DNA from: Purpureocillium takamizusanense
Taxonomy: Eukaryota > Ascomycota > Sordariomycetes > Hypocreales > Ophiocordycipitaceae
DNA: 64,000 nucleotides
Assembly: GCF_022605165.1 (NCBI RefSeq)
Contig: NC_063075.1
Span: 1,240,001 to 1,304,000 of the forward strand
Direction of reading: 5' to 3'
The position numbers were made by a program, and so were the translations under genes. How positions within the stretch are numbered: position 1 is the stretch's first letter; every line of letters begins with the position of its first letter. Shown in pieces: positions 46,618 through 58,100 of the stretch. The notes beneath the pieces are model-generated. The model ran no database searches, was not told the DNA's origin, and saw only the letters and a list, made by a program, of their open reading frames with translations.

Positions 46618-48149
46618 CTATATCTTTGGCTTCGGCTGTGTCCTTGTCCCGTTGCCATCTTTTACACCCAGATACCGCCTGTATTCGTCGCTCACTGTCG
46701 TCTTCTCAGCCAGGGGCTTTTTGGTCCACTCGTCGTACTCCTTCTCCTCGGCCCACCAACGATCCAGCTCGCCCTTGGCCCACTCGGCGGCATGCCTGGC
46801 GCAGTACGCCGGAGCCTCCATGGGAATCAAGTGTCCGTGATCCGGGTGCGTCACCTGCTTGACGCGGCTCTGGGCGGCACCCCCGCTGCCGCCCGTGCCC
46901 GTGCCGGTGATGGCAGTGCGCTCGCAGACGACGTCAGGCTGGGTGGTGAAGCTCTGCCCGCCAATGATGTAGAGCACGGCCGGGCGAACGCTTGGCAGGC
47001 GGACCATGGTGTTGCCGCCCTCGGCGCGGTACAGCGGCCAGTTGGAGACGGAGGGGTTGAGGGTATCGTCGAGGTCCGGGCAGCGCTCTTGGTGGATGAC
47101 CTTGGAGCCGTCGGCGTTGAAGGCGGGCCAGCTGGGGCGCAGGAAGGTGAAGATTTCCTGGTGCTTGGTAGTCGCGAGCGTCACGGGCGTGGCGGCGGTA
47201 GCAGCAGCGGGGGCGACATCGCGCAGGCCGAATTCGATCCAGCGGTCGAGGACGCGCGGGTCCCAGGCCTGATAGAATTTGCTCCTGCGAAAGGAGGCGG
47301 CGGCCTCGTCGCGCGAGGGCCAGACGTCGCGGCGGTTGACGCTGAGGGCGGCGGGACTGAGGCGGACGGTGGAGGGGTTGTAGTCGTAGTGGCCGATGAC
47401 GGGGTCGAGGAGGACGAGGCCGACGGAGAAGAGGCGCGGGTGGAGGAGGGCGGCGTTGGTGAGGGAGTTTCCGCCGAAGGAGTGGCCGACGGCGAGAAGA
47501 GGCGGTGGGGGGCGAAAGTGGTTGACGAGCTGGATGATGTCGCGGGCGTAGTCGTTCCAGCCGGCTGGACGAGGAGAGGTAGGGAGGGCGGTTAGCTGCT
47601 GAGGACTAGGGTCGGGATTTGCTTCCCTCTGATGAGAGAGGTGGGGGAAGCTGGGGTGACAAACGGTCATTGCCTAGCTTGCCCTCGTTGAGGATGCCGC
47701 TGCGGCCCTGCCACGCGGCGTCGGCGATGAAGATGCTGCGGATGCGGATGCCGAGCCTCTGCGCTTCGTGGTAGAACTCGTCCCACAGGGGTTCATATAG
47801 CTCCTGGGAGACACGAGTGGTAAGTACAAGGGGACGTGTGCGGATGAGCGAGTGAGTGGATGAATGAATGGGTGAGTGAGCGAATGGAGGTGAGTGCATG
47901 CGTGCGTGCAATGAGAGTTGAGATGCGGCATGTCATGAGATCCCTGGCACAAAAACAAACCTTGGGGAAGCCGTTGGCGTGCGCGCCGATGACGGTCAGG
48001 TCGCCCCTTTGCGGCGTCGGGTTGTCCTTGGGCACATATTGCTTCACGGCTAGGAGCAGGGTCTCGTCCTGGGATGTGGCGGTCGCGCGAGCAAATTCGC
48101 GGATGTGAGATGCCGGGATGGTGTGTTCGGTGATGTTGAAGAGTGACAT
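46618..48149 (-). CDS. alpha/beta hydrolase, peroxisomal Lpx1-like
   Basis: Three exons: 48149-47961, 47803-47665, 47564-46618; 424 residues. Introns are 157 and 100 nt with GTTTGT donors; the second has a GCTAACC branch. Junctions join NGFPK to ELYEPLWDEF and LGND to PAGWNDYARD. The nucleophile elbow is GHS(139)FGG and a catalytic His is in HPDHGHLIPMEAP. The overall pattern (HANGFPKELYEPLW, then DIIQLVNHFRPP) matches fungal homologues of the peroxisomal lipase Lpx1. The C-terminus QPKPKI is not a canonical peroxisomal SKL signal, so location is uncertain. It ends 244 bases from the convergent Argonaute gene and is divergent from the next gene. Confidence 0.88.
47821..47920. repeat. imperfect GAGT/GAAT/GCGT tetranucleotide repeats inside an intron
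   Basis: The first intron of the Lpx1-like gene consists largely of GTGAGT-, GAATGAAT- and GCGTGCGT-type repeats, which explains why it is longer than the other introns here. Confidence 0.6.
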
Positions 48150-48860
48150 TGTAGTGGCGGCGTAGGTGCAAGCCGAGGGGGGGCAGCGAAAGATGCGACG
48201 TTGCCGTTTTACCGACACATTTGAATGGCGGGGTGGTCACTGGTCACGGCTCCGGAATTAGCGCAGAAAAGACCGACGGATGTGAGGTTTTGGATGAAGG
48301 CCAACGGAGGGAGGGAGCGGGCGTTGAAATGCCTTCGTCGTCGTCGTCAACGAGACGCCGCCGCCCGACAATCCGTTTCCCACATGCCTCGGCCCGGCCA
48401 GGGGGGGTTAGCGGTGTGGCTCGTGCGCCGAGGAGCCCTGGGGGCTGGTGGGGGTTCTGGCAGTTCAAGGTTGTGGTAGCGTCTTCCAATGTCGAGGACG
48501 GGATGTGAAAGCGCGGGGATGGCAGTTGAGAACTTCTTGTACGAAGTAGTGAGAGGTACTAACTATAGTGGGTAAGGTACGAAGGGCTCTGCCTATGAAG
48601 AGCCCCTAGTTGGGCCGCTCGTGCCTTCCATTTCCCTCTCAACACTGATAAACGTCTCCGAGTCAACACCAAGAACTGGATTTGCGGCAAGAGCACGGAG
48701 TCGCCTACCCTAAACGCTCACAGGTCGCAGCAACGCAGCCTCAAGAGTTGCCTGGCCCTGCATATACACTTCCCCCACCAATTTATTTCTGCTTGGGGGC
48801 TGGTAGCCGCAATCCCAGAAACTTGTCGGATGCACTGCACGACATGTTGCTGCGTCTAGC
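48150..48860. other. divergent promoter region
   Basis: About 710 bases between the Lpx1-like gene and the OB-fold candidate. It contains a GTACGAAGTA motif (48539-48548), the complement of the TACTTCGTAC unit seen elsewhere. No gene seen. Confidence 0.5.
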
Positions 48861-49898
48861 ATGGCGGCATCCCAGGTAACATTCCTCACTGGAGCCCCTC
48901 CACCGTCCAGAGTGGACAACGCATCGTGCACCGTGACAAAACTGGACAAGGCCTATGATATCCTCCTCGGGCTTGAACACACGCGCACCGGCGACGACGC
49001 ACAAACTTCTTCCCACGCCGTCTGGCGCTCCCTGCCTTTAAGGAGACAGCCTCTGCACACCGGATTCAGCCAAGTTCACGATGTCCAGCACACGCAATTC
49101 CGTGAAAGCGCCGGCTTCTTCACCACGGCAGACGTGTCTTTTGCGGATTCGTCACACCTGGCCTCCGCACGCGAGGACGTCGAGGATGTCTTGACACAGT
49201 TCTGCGAGCAGGCTTTGGCCGAGCACACGTCCATCATGTCTTCGCAGCCCGACGACAGCTTCATGTCCGAGGAGGAGACTTCCTTCTTGACGACTACGTC
49301 GTCGGCCGACAGGACCAACCATGACACGATGAGGCCGCCGCCTCCTGTGCCGTCGCATCTATCTGACCTTGAGGACGTCCCGCCCGCCAAGCAGATCCTC
49401 GCGTTGCAGCCCCAGACGGTGACCCTCAACCTCATCATCGGTGTCATCTCCATTGCCCAGCCACGCACCGTCACCACGCGCTGGGGCACTACGCTCTCGC
49501 TGGTTGAGGTGCTCGTCGGAGACGAGACCACGGCCGGCTTTGCAGTCACCTTTTGGATCGCCAGCGATTCCGACCGCAACGCCGGAGTGCTCCAGCTGCA
49601 GCGGCAGGACGTGGTCCTGATGGAGAACGTCGCCCTGCACGTGTTTCGCGGCAAAGTCTACGGCCAAAGCCTGCGCAAGGGCCTGACGAGGGTCAACCTC
49701 CTCTGGCGCCGTGACGGGAGCGGTTACTACTCCACGAGGAGCCTCTCCAAGAATCGAACCACTGCGGCGCGCCCGCAGCAGGAAAAGACGGCGCTGGTCA
49801 AGGACTGGGTCTTGCGATTTGTGGGACGAGACCCGACAAGGACGACAAGGAGCAGCGTGCGAAAGTCGTGGGACATGCCCCCTGATGACTCGCAATGA
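48861..49898 (+). CDS. conserved fungal protein, putative OB-fold
   Basis: Intronless, 345 residues, from ATG 48861 (MAASQVTFLTGAPPPS). The N-terminal half looks disordered, with Ser/Thr/Glu-rich stretches and a PPPPVPSHLSDLEDVPPAKQ linker. The C-terminal half (about 178-290) alternates hydrophobic beta strands typical of an OB fold: VTLNLIIGVISIAQPRTV, SLVEVLVGDETTAGF, VTFWI, then QRQDVVLMENVALHVFRGKV. The pattern (a strand, a conserved Trp-Gly turn, a charged loop, a second strand) resembles OB domains of RPA/Shieldin-type single-strand DNA-binding proteins. This is a judgement by eye; no function is claimed. Confidence 0.75.
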   Translation: MAASQVTFLTGAPPPSRVDNASCTVTKLDKAYDILLGLEHTRTGDDAQTSSHAVWRSLPLRRQPLHTGFSQVHDVQHTQFRESAGFFTTADVSFADSSHLASAREDVEDVLTQFCEQALAEHTSIMSSQPDDSFMSEEETSFLTTTSSADRTNHDTMRPPPPVPSHLSDLEDVPPAKQILALQPQTVTLNLIIGVISIAQPRTVTTRWGTTLSLVEVLVGDETTAGFAVTFWIASDSDRNAGVLQLQRQDVVLMENVALHVFRGKVYGQSLRKGLTRVNLLWRRDGSGYYSTRSLSKNRTTAARPQQEKTALVKDWVLRFVGRDPTRTTRSSVRKSWDMPPDDSQ

Positions 49899-50102
49899 CG
49901 CTTAATGCAGTGGCGGCGAATCGATGTTTATATACCCGGAATGACAAGCGGCCGCCAACCTGTCATCTCTATTACTCTATACGGAGTACTACCATTTCGT
50001 TTCGTGTTACAAGACTGCGCTTTAGTGGAGATGGCCTTGGCCTCTGCCGCTCTAGGATATCAACGCCGTTAAAAATGCCACCGACCCGAGCCACCAGCGA
50101 GA
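49899..50102. other. short convergent spacer
   Basis: About 200 bases between convergent genes; contains TACGGAGTACTAC near 49980, a variant of the dispersed GTAC-type motif. Confidence 0.4.
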
Positions 50103-52057
50103 CTAGACTGCGACAGCCGCCGGTTCCTCCTTCTTCTGCCCTTCGGGCCCATGCTTGACGGACTTCCACTCCAGGCCCAAGCACATCAGAAGAGCCAGAG
50201 CCGCGCATGCCACAGAAATGTAGTAGGTGTGGCGCAGACCCGTCATGTACGCCTTGAGAACCGCATCAAAGGCATCGACGCGGCCCATGCGCTCGAGCAC
50301 GTGCTTGATCTCGGAAGCGCCGCTGTTGATGAAGGCCCTTCCGTCGATCCCAATCTTCTCCTCGTTGATGGTGTCGATGAGGCCGTTCTGGAAGAGGGTC
50401 TGGGCGACAGCGACAAAGATGGCGCCGCCGAGTGCCTGGAAGAATTGGACGCAGGCGGTGCCAACGGGGACCATTTCCTGGGGCAAGACGGTCTGCACGA
50501 CGAGGACGCCGATTTGGAAACCGGCGCCGATGCCTAGACCGGCCAGGACCTGGTAGCCGAACCACTCGCGGAGCGGGGTGTCGACGTCAAAGGTGGTGAT
50601 CATGCCGGAGCCGACGGTGAAGAGGATCATGCAGGGTATGATGACGAAATTGTAGTAGCCGATGGCGGTGATGATGCCACCCGACACGACGGAGATGATG
50701 ACGGTGGCGAGGAGGAGAGGGAGAATCTTGATGCCGGCCTGCACGGCGCTGACGCCCTGGATGGCTTGGAAGTAGAGCGCTACGAAAAAGGTTAGTCTCA
50801 CAATGACGCACATGGAAGAGTCGGTACGGGCGCTTACAAAGGTAGTAGATGAGAGGGAAGAAGCCGGCACCGAAGAAGAAAGCAAAGAGCATGGAGAAGA
50901 GGACGTTGCGGTTCTTGAAGAGGCGTGGGGGCAGGGTGCCGTTGTCGCCCTGCCAGAACTGGATGCCGATGAAGATGGCAATCATGAGGCCGAAGCCAAC
51001 GAAGAGGCCGATAATCTTGGAGTCGTTCCAGGGGTAGTCGGCGCCACCCCACTGCAGGGCGAGGAGCAGACAGACGATGGCGGGGATGAAGATGGCGGTA
51101 CCAGTCAGGTCGAGCTGCATGATGCGGGCCTTGACGGACTGGCCCTCGGAGCTGGCCGTGTTGCGGTTGACATGGACGAAGAAGAAGACGATGAGCGCGG
51201 CCAAGCCCCCGATGGGCAGGTTGATGTAGAAACACCAGCGCCAGGTGACGTTCTCGGTGAAGGCGCCGCCAAGAAGGGGCCCGGCGACGGAAGCGATGCC
51301 CCACATGCCGCCGATGAGGCCGAAAGCCAGCGGGCGTTTGTTGAGGGGCATGGAGAGGGAGAGAATAACGATGGAGCCGGAGAAGAGGCCGGCCGTGCCA
51401 ATCTGGTTCAAGGGTCAGCCAAGGGCGAGCACAAGGGGATTCCCAGCATGGCTTACACCGGCGATGGCGCGGCCAACGATGAAGGCGGTCGAGGTGGGGG
51501 CGACGGCGCAAACGAGACTGCCGACCTCGAAGATGAAGACGGCGAAGAGGTAGACGAGCTTGACGTTGAAAAGCTTGTAGATGGCGCCATACATGGGCTG
51601 CAGCGCCGTCGTGGTCAAGAGGTAGGCCGCGCCGTACCAGCCCTGAGCAGCAATGTCAGCTTTGGCGTAGGGGCCAAATGGGCATGGGGGATCAGCCACT
51701 CACAATGTCCTTGACGCTTTGAAACTGGGCGGTGATGGCGCCCAGGGCTGGCGCGATGATGGTCTGATCGAGGGCGACAAGGAAGACGGCGAGGCACAGG
51801 GCGCTAATGATGAGGGTGAGGGTCAGGCCCTTGGGGTAGTTTGCGGCCGGATCGTCTGGCATCGTGGCGACGGCGTCGGGCTCCTTCTCGTCGACGTGCT
51901 CGGCGTCGTGGTCGCGGTCATGGTCATGATCGTGATCGCGCGGCTTTTCCAAAGCGTCGTGGGGCAAAACGACTCCCGAGCCCGTCTCTGTCCTGTCGGT
52001 GGATAGGCGCTCGGTCGAGTGACCCGACACGGTTGCCGTGGGTGTTGGTTGTGTCAT
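50103..52057 (-). CDS. MFS drug:H+ antiporter, DHA2 family (14 TMS)
   Basis: Four exons: 52057-51704, 51642-51457, 51402-50838, 50779-50103; 593 residues. Introns are 61, 54 and 58 nt, all with GTGAGT/GTAAGC donors and CTGAC/CTAAC branches. About 14 membrane helices follow a 70-residue cytosolic tail. Family motifs are visible: LDQTIIAPALGAI in TM1, GWYGAAYLLTTTALQP, GRAIAGIGTAGLFSGS, and WRWCFYINLPIGG. The sequence is typical of fungal efflux pumps related to ToxA and aflatoxin- or gliotoxin-cluster transporters, but no biosynthetic gene lies next to it, so it need not belong to a cluster. The N-terminal tail has an unusual His/Asp run (RDHDHDHDRDHDAEH). Confidence 0.93.
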
Positions 52058-52712
52058 GGCGGGGGCTTAAGGCGAGAGAGTTGTCTCGTGTTGTACAACA
52101 GCTTGCCTGCCTTTGCGACGGACCGCGTGGTCGACGGCGGTTCGAAGATGCCAGAACTGTTCCGGGTTGCAGGCAGCCAATGGTGATGGCTTCAGCAGAA
52201 ACCAAAGCGTTCGTCGAGAAGGGAGCAGCCACAGGCGAGAAGTGCGCCTCATCAGCCTCTTATACGCCCGAAACGCATCGTCACTGACATTAAGGAGAAG
52301 GAAGAAAAAACCACAGACCATCGGGGGCGCTAACAAGCAACTAGCCAAGGTAGCTAGCTCTTCATCCACAAAGGGCCAACAGGGAGGGACGTCCCGGGGC
52401 CCGGGTCGCACAGCTCGAGCGAGGCGGGTCAATGACTGGGGGGGGGGGGTCACCGAGCCTCGAGGGCAAGCAGGCTAGTGTGGGCGGGAGCGTCAGCGCA
52501 TGGACGCGTGAACGTGCCGAAGGCCGGGACCAACAGCAAGGACAAGTTCTTTGCACGGACGGCTGGCGGCTCTCTCTGCCGGGTGTGGATGAGCTACTGC
52601 TGCTGCTCCGGCGGTTGCCATCCCACGTACGCAGACACAGACACAGACACACACGGGCACACCCTCCCTAACGGCGTTTATAACGGCGGACGAGGCGAGT
52701 GGAGGATGAGGA

Positions 52713-52736
52713 GTGTGTGTGTGTGTGTGTGTGTGT
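52713..52736 (+). repeat. (GT)12 microsatellite
   Basis: Uninterrupted GT repeat in non-coding DNA upstream of the MFS gene. Confidence 0.85.
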
Positions 52737-54029
52737 GGTCCCGAACCGCTGGCTCGCGTTGGGTCCGACAGCCGGACGCCTGGGCTGGGCTGGGCTGCCT
52801 GCCGGACCCTCGATGGCAGCCGATTCTACAGGGCTGCTTGTTGGATGCCCGTCTGGCGGCGGCAGGACGAGACTGTTGCGCCGTCTGGACTCGCCGGTCT
52901 GACAATCATCTGGCAGTCCCACGAGGCTTCACAGCAGATCAGCATATACTGTACAGCAGCTCATCAACGAGCCTGTCGCGATACCAAGACTACGAATACG
53001 AAGTGCGTAGCTCGTCCGGGTGCCAGATCCCATCCGAAACAAGCACAGTGTGGGCGACGACTCAGGGGCAATGCAATGACAGATGGACAAAGAAGCGAAG
53101 CCAAAAAGCAGCGACGAGACAGACCAAGGGACGGACGGTTGGGGTGGGCCAGCAGTGAAACCTACCTACGAAGAACCTACTCGCGCCGCGTGAAACGTGC
53201 CGCCCCAGGAAATGGGCTTCGGGCAAGCCAGCCGCTGCGAGCTCAAGGACCCCGGACTTGGTACGATTGCCGATGTCCGAGCTGTGGGGTGAGAGCGGCC
53301 CGCACGAGGACTCATCACCACGCGCAGCCCAGCCCAGCCCATCCCAGATGAGATGCAGCTGGCGCGGCTCACGCGAGCGGCGAGACACAACCCCCCCCTT
53401 TTTGGAGGTCAGGACGCACGTCATCATCGACTTTTTTGCCTAGTTCCCTAGGTCGCCTTTTTTTTCTCGGCCTCGTCGTCGGCGAAGCCTATGAAAGTCG
53501 GCCATCCTCAATCAAGTCATGAGATCGTTGCAACGCGCGGCGGCGTCAGGCTTCGTCAGCGCGCGGGAATGAGTGCGTGGCCGCACGCTTGTGAAATCGT
53601 CCCCCGCGGCTGGCTGGCTGCCACGGAGGATGACGGGGGATGGATGAATGCCGCTAGTAGTCTGACACTTTAATTTTCTTGTGTGCAGGCCTGCGTAGCA
53701 CAGAACAGTCAGAAGGAGCCCACAATGCCACCATCACGAAGTTGTCTCTGCTCGGCCGCCAAGTGCAACCAAGGCGTGCGCGCGACGTGCAAGGAAAGCC
53801 CCTGACGGCGGCAGGAAACCGGTATCCAAGGCACGACGACCTGCTGACTCCAGATTTGACAGGAACCCCCCCTCCCCACAGGGCTGACGGAGCCCCATAG
53901 TATCTCGTCGCAGCGGAATTGGATCGGTCAAGAGGCAAACAAACAGAGTACGTACGTTGGTAGCCAAGCCGGCTGGCTGCCAATCTGGCTTCTCTCGCCG
54001 TCGCCTCCAACAACGGGAGCAGCAGCAAG

Positions 54030-54300
54030 GGCCGCACGCACTCATGCACGCACGCACGCACCCAACGCACGCGCCCTGGGGGCGGAAAGGACGTCGCATT
54101 ATGATGCCATGCCATGCCATGCGCCCTGCACGCACCACGCACCCAACGTCGAGTGCGGCGACGGACTGTACTGTATGTACTGTACTGTACTGCCAAACGG
54201 GCGAAAGCAGAAAGAAGCACCAGTCCAAAAAAGGACGCCGCCGGGACATCCATCCCCCCCCCCCTGGTTGATGGGCTGGCTGGCTGGCGGCTGGCTGGCT
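54030..54300. repeat. cluster of five distinct short tandem repeats
   Basis: In order: GCAC units (about 54033-54073), ATGCC units (about 54104-54121), TACTG units (about 54167-54190), a C run near 54255-54264, and CTGG units (about 54275-54300). Confidence 0.7.
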
Positions 54301-55154
54301 GAACAGTTTGGTGCGAGTTGGTCCGGGGTCCGGTCACTAAACGAGATATGTGCTTCGTAATACTACGCACGCACGCCGTGACTAGATGCGCCGCGCGACC
54401 GACCGGACTTCCGATCAATAAGATGCGCGATTCTGCACGGTGCGTTGTACGATGTACATACATACTTACGTAGTAAGCTACCTAGTCACTTGACCACCCG
54501 TGAGAGGACAAGGCCTCCTCAGGGTCAGCATTTATGTTTCGGTGAAACTAGAACGACGGTACGTACCACGAGTAGACAGCGAAAGTGTTCTCGTTTCCTT
54601 GGTGTTTTTCTTTCTTTGCTCCTTTCACTCCAACGGCAAGCCAACGTCAGATGGTAGTGTCGGGAGAGACAATATATGTATTTGCCTTACTTGGTACTCC
54701 ATCAGTCTTTACAAGACGAGGTGCTCTGGTACCAAGTTCAAAATCAAACCCGAGTGGTACGTTTGAGGATGTTGGAACGGGTTTGCATAAGGATCCCCGA
54801 GGCGTGTGAAGAGAGAGGGAGCAGAGGTAGGGCAGGGGGGGTTGGCACAAATGCCTTTTGTCGCATGGGTAATAAGAGCGATGCACCCGTGGCCGCCAAC
54901 ACACGTGGCGGAATGTCGCGGATGGATGGTAGTTACAGAACTCCATGAGTACGTTATCTGTAACACTTAGTAGGGACGGAAATTCGTTGTCATTATGGCT
55001 GGCTAGTTATGCTTTGTGCGATGTACTACTCGTCCTGGGTCTACATGGCCGTCCTACTCTCCTTCTATTGCTGCTGCTGCTTCTGCTGCTCGTGGGAGGA
55101 CAGGATCCAAGGCCAAGTAGGCTTGCATCGCGGATTTGCCTCCTACACATACGC

Positions 55155-58100
55155 TCACCCTTCGTTCCCCGTTGTCGATGACGGCGAAGGTGGTATCACG
55201 TCCTCGCTCGCCTCCGCCGGCACCCATACGAGCAGCCCGTCCTTGTCAATCTTCATGCCCTCGGTCGGGATGATGCGCAGCACTTTTTGGAAGTACTTGT
55301 CCCGCACCACCAGCCCCGGGCGCACGTACGCCCCCGCCACGAGCGGCACCAGGCGATACCTCGTCGTCCGCCGCGACATGGGCAGCAGGTGCACCGTCGT
55401 CTGCTTGGCCCCCGAGAAGGCAAAGGCGTCGCTCGGCTCCATCGTCAGCCCAAATGTGAGGAAGTGGTTCGACGGGTTCTCAATCGTCATGTCCAGGTGC
55501 ATCACGCTCGGCCACGTCTCGCCCGGCGTGCGCGTGTGCAACGCCGACGCCAGCACTCGCGGCTCCGTCCCGAGCACCAGATACTGGCCCACCGGCATCG
55601 TCGTCGTGTTCAAGGCGGCGCCGTCGTCCTCTGCTGCTGTTACTGTTGCAGTTCCTGTTCCTGTCGCCCCCTTCCCGCGCCGCCATCTGATCACAAACGC
55701 GAGGTCGAGCGTCACCGGGTGCCGGTCGTCGAGGCTGAGCTTCTGCGCCACCAGGTCAAACTGCGCTTCGTGCATCGTTTTTGGTGCCGCCACTATCCCT
55801 TCCGCGGGAACCTCCGGGCGCCGGACGACGCTGCAGCGGGCGCCGCCCACGCACGAGACTATCTCCACGTCCACGCCCACGACATCGAGATTCTCTGTCG
55901 CAAACGACGCGTAGTGGCACATCAAGCACCACTGCTGGGCGAATCCGCTGGGCGCCGCCTGCACCGTGCCCTCTCCATTCGCAGCTTCGTCCAGTTCCTC
56001 ATAGTTGAACAGGCTCGGCCACGGGTCCGGATGGAGCCGCGGGACCAAGTCGTAGTTCGCCTCGAACGGCGCCACCACGTTGATCTGGATCGGAAGCAGC
56101 TGGATGATGGGCGTTGCGTTGTCAGAGTCGAGGTGGTACGTCGCCCGCAGATGCATGTCGTAGCTCGTCGGCGCTCCCGCTCGGTCGATGCGGATGGGGA
56201 GTACCATGGATGAACCCTTCTCCATGTGGCCCAGTCCGACGCCACTGATGCGCGACTCCTCCTGTGCGCCCTCAGCTTCGTGCTCTTTGCCGTCGACGGT
56301 GAGCCTCAAGGCCGGCAGCGTCTCGCCGAACAAGAGAACATCCAGCCTGGCGCTCGCATCCTCGTCTTCATCGTTCCGGAGTTCGATTCGTAGGTCAACT
56401 GTCTCGTTCGTGTAGTGCTGCTCCTGAGGGTCAAGCAGCGCAATCTGCAGCTTGGGCGGGCGGGGCTGTACATGTAGGTTTCGTGCGTCAGACCGCGATT
56501 GTCGCGGCTTGCGCGACCCCCTGGTGAACCACCCGACAGCTGGGTCCGTTTCCCTAAACTTGAGCGCATACTCTATGTCGAAGCTGGGGTTCTGGTACGC
56601 CAGGGTCACGGTCGACGCCTCTACATCGCCAGCCTCCCGTAGCGGCACCGCCATCTCGAATATCAGCTGCTGCCCCGGCCGTAACGTGAGGTTGGCGCGG
56701 CCCCTGAGCTCCGTCGGCAGTTCGTCATCCGAGCCTGCCGCGAACTTCTCCTCCAGCTCAACCGGAATGATTATCTCTTTCTCGGCTGCAGTTGGCCCCC
56801 CCTCATCGTTGTCAATGATGAGTGGCTTCAAGCTTCCCTCGAACCCTACCCGCACCGACGACAAGGTCAGAGGCGCCGAAGCTTGCAGCGCATGGGAAGT
56901 CAGCACAAGCTGCGCAGCACATGTCTCGCCGGCTTTGCTCTCTTTGTGACGAAATGCAAAGCTGGTGGAGACAAGTATCGAAGCACTCGCGTCTGTCAGC
57001 ATGATGACAGGTTTGGCCTCGGTCTTGATGCCATCAAGTGACTTCCGCAGGTCGTAATGCCAGTGAGCCCGCCTCGAGAATTCTGGGAATATGCATCAGC
57101 CCAAGCCGCGTTCCACCTGCGTTGCTTCATGCGCTCACTTGTATGCATCAACTCCCAATCGATGGAGACGACAAGATCCCCCCGCCCTGTTGCGGCGGCA
57201 GCCCTTCTCAGAAGCCAGCATACGTCCTCGGATGCGTCCAACCACTGTTCTGACCGGAACGAGCCGTCATCCCACAGCGGCCGCAGCATGGCCACAACCT
57301 CCTCCCAGTGGCCCTGTGACGCCATCTCTCTCGCGCACTCCAGTGAAATCTCGGCGGCGAGACGCAGCTGCTCGCGGGCCTGGAACTGCGTCCGAGCCAT
57401 GATTAGGCAGTCGATGACCAGCTGCGTATGGTCCACACCTGTGCCGGATAGGGGGTATTCTTCGTGCGGCGCCGGGCACATGTATGTGTCGTATGCAAAC
57501 GACTTGCTGCCTCCTTGCGCAGATGACGCCGGGTTCGGCGCAACGCGATCCTCCTCCGGCATCATGTGTGCCAGGGTCCTCCGTGCAGCAAGGTGCCGCG
57601 CCGCGATCCGATACCAGTAGCCCGTGTGATGGAGCAGCTCCCACGGCCTGAGCCGCTCGGCGAGGACCGCTTTCTCCGGCGGGAGGTATATTGCCATCGT
57701 TGCTGGTGTCAACCCGGCCACCTCGACCTTTTCTATCAGCTGCGCCATGACTGTTGCCCACCGCGCCTCCCACGCTTGCCACCCATAGTTGTTCGTCCCG
57801 CAGCCCCGGCGATCTACAAGGTCGCCGATGCGATCTCGGTGAGCCTCCCATCTACTTACTGCCAGACTTGTGTGCCCCATCCATAACTGCAGTCTTAGGC
57901 AGCGGATGGCAATGAGGTCGGCCAAAAAACGGGCCTCGTTCCAGCGAGGGCTCCAGCTTGGCATGATATCCAAAACGTCAGCACCCATTAATATGCCGTA
58001 TGCCTGTTCAAGAGAGCGAATCGCGGCATCCGGCTCCTGCCGAAACTCGGCAAACACGCCAGCCTTGAAGTCGTAGCGGAAGTTCCAATCGGGAAGCGCA

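Larger units (their letters stand above)
52058..55154. other. long intergenic region dense in simple repeats
   Basis: About 3.1 kb. It contains (GT)12 at 52713-52736, poly-T near 53457-53465, and within 54030-54300 five different tandem motifs (GCAC, ATGCC, TACTG, CTGG and a C run). Frames up to 269 codons occur but pass straight through these repeats and have no recognisable feature. The part near 52060-52500 should be the MFS promoter. Confidence 0.5.

Noticed and set aside
53654..54463. 269-codon minus-strand frame
   Set aside because: Runs straight through a microsatellite cluster and has no recognisable feature.
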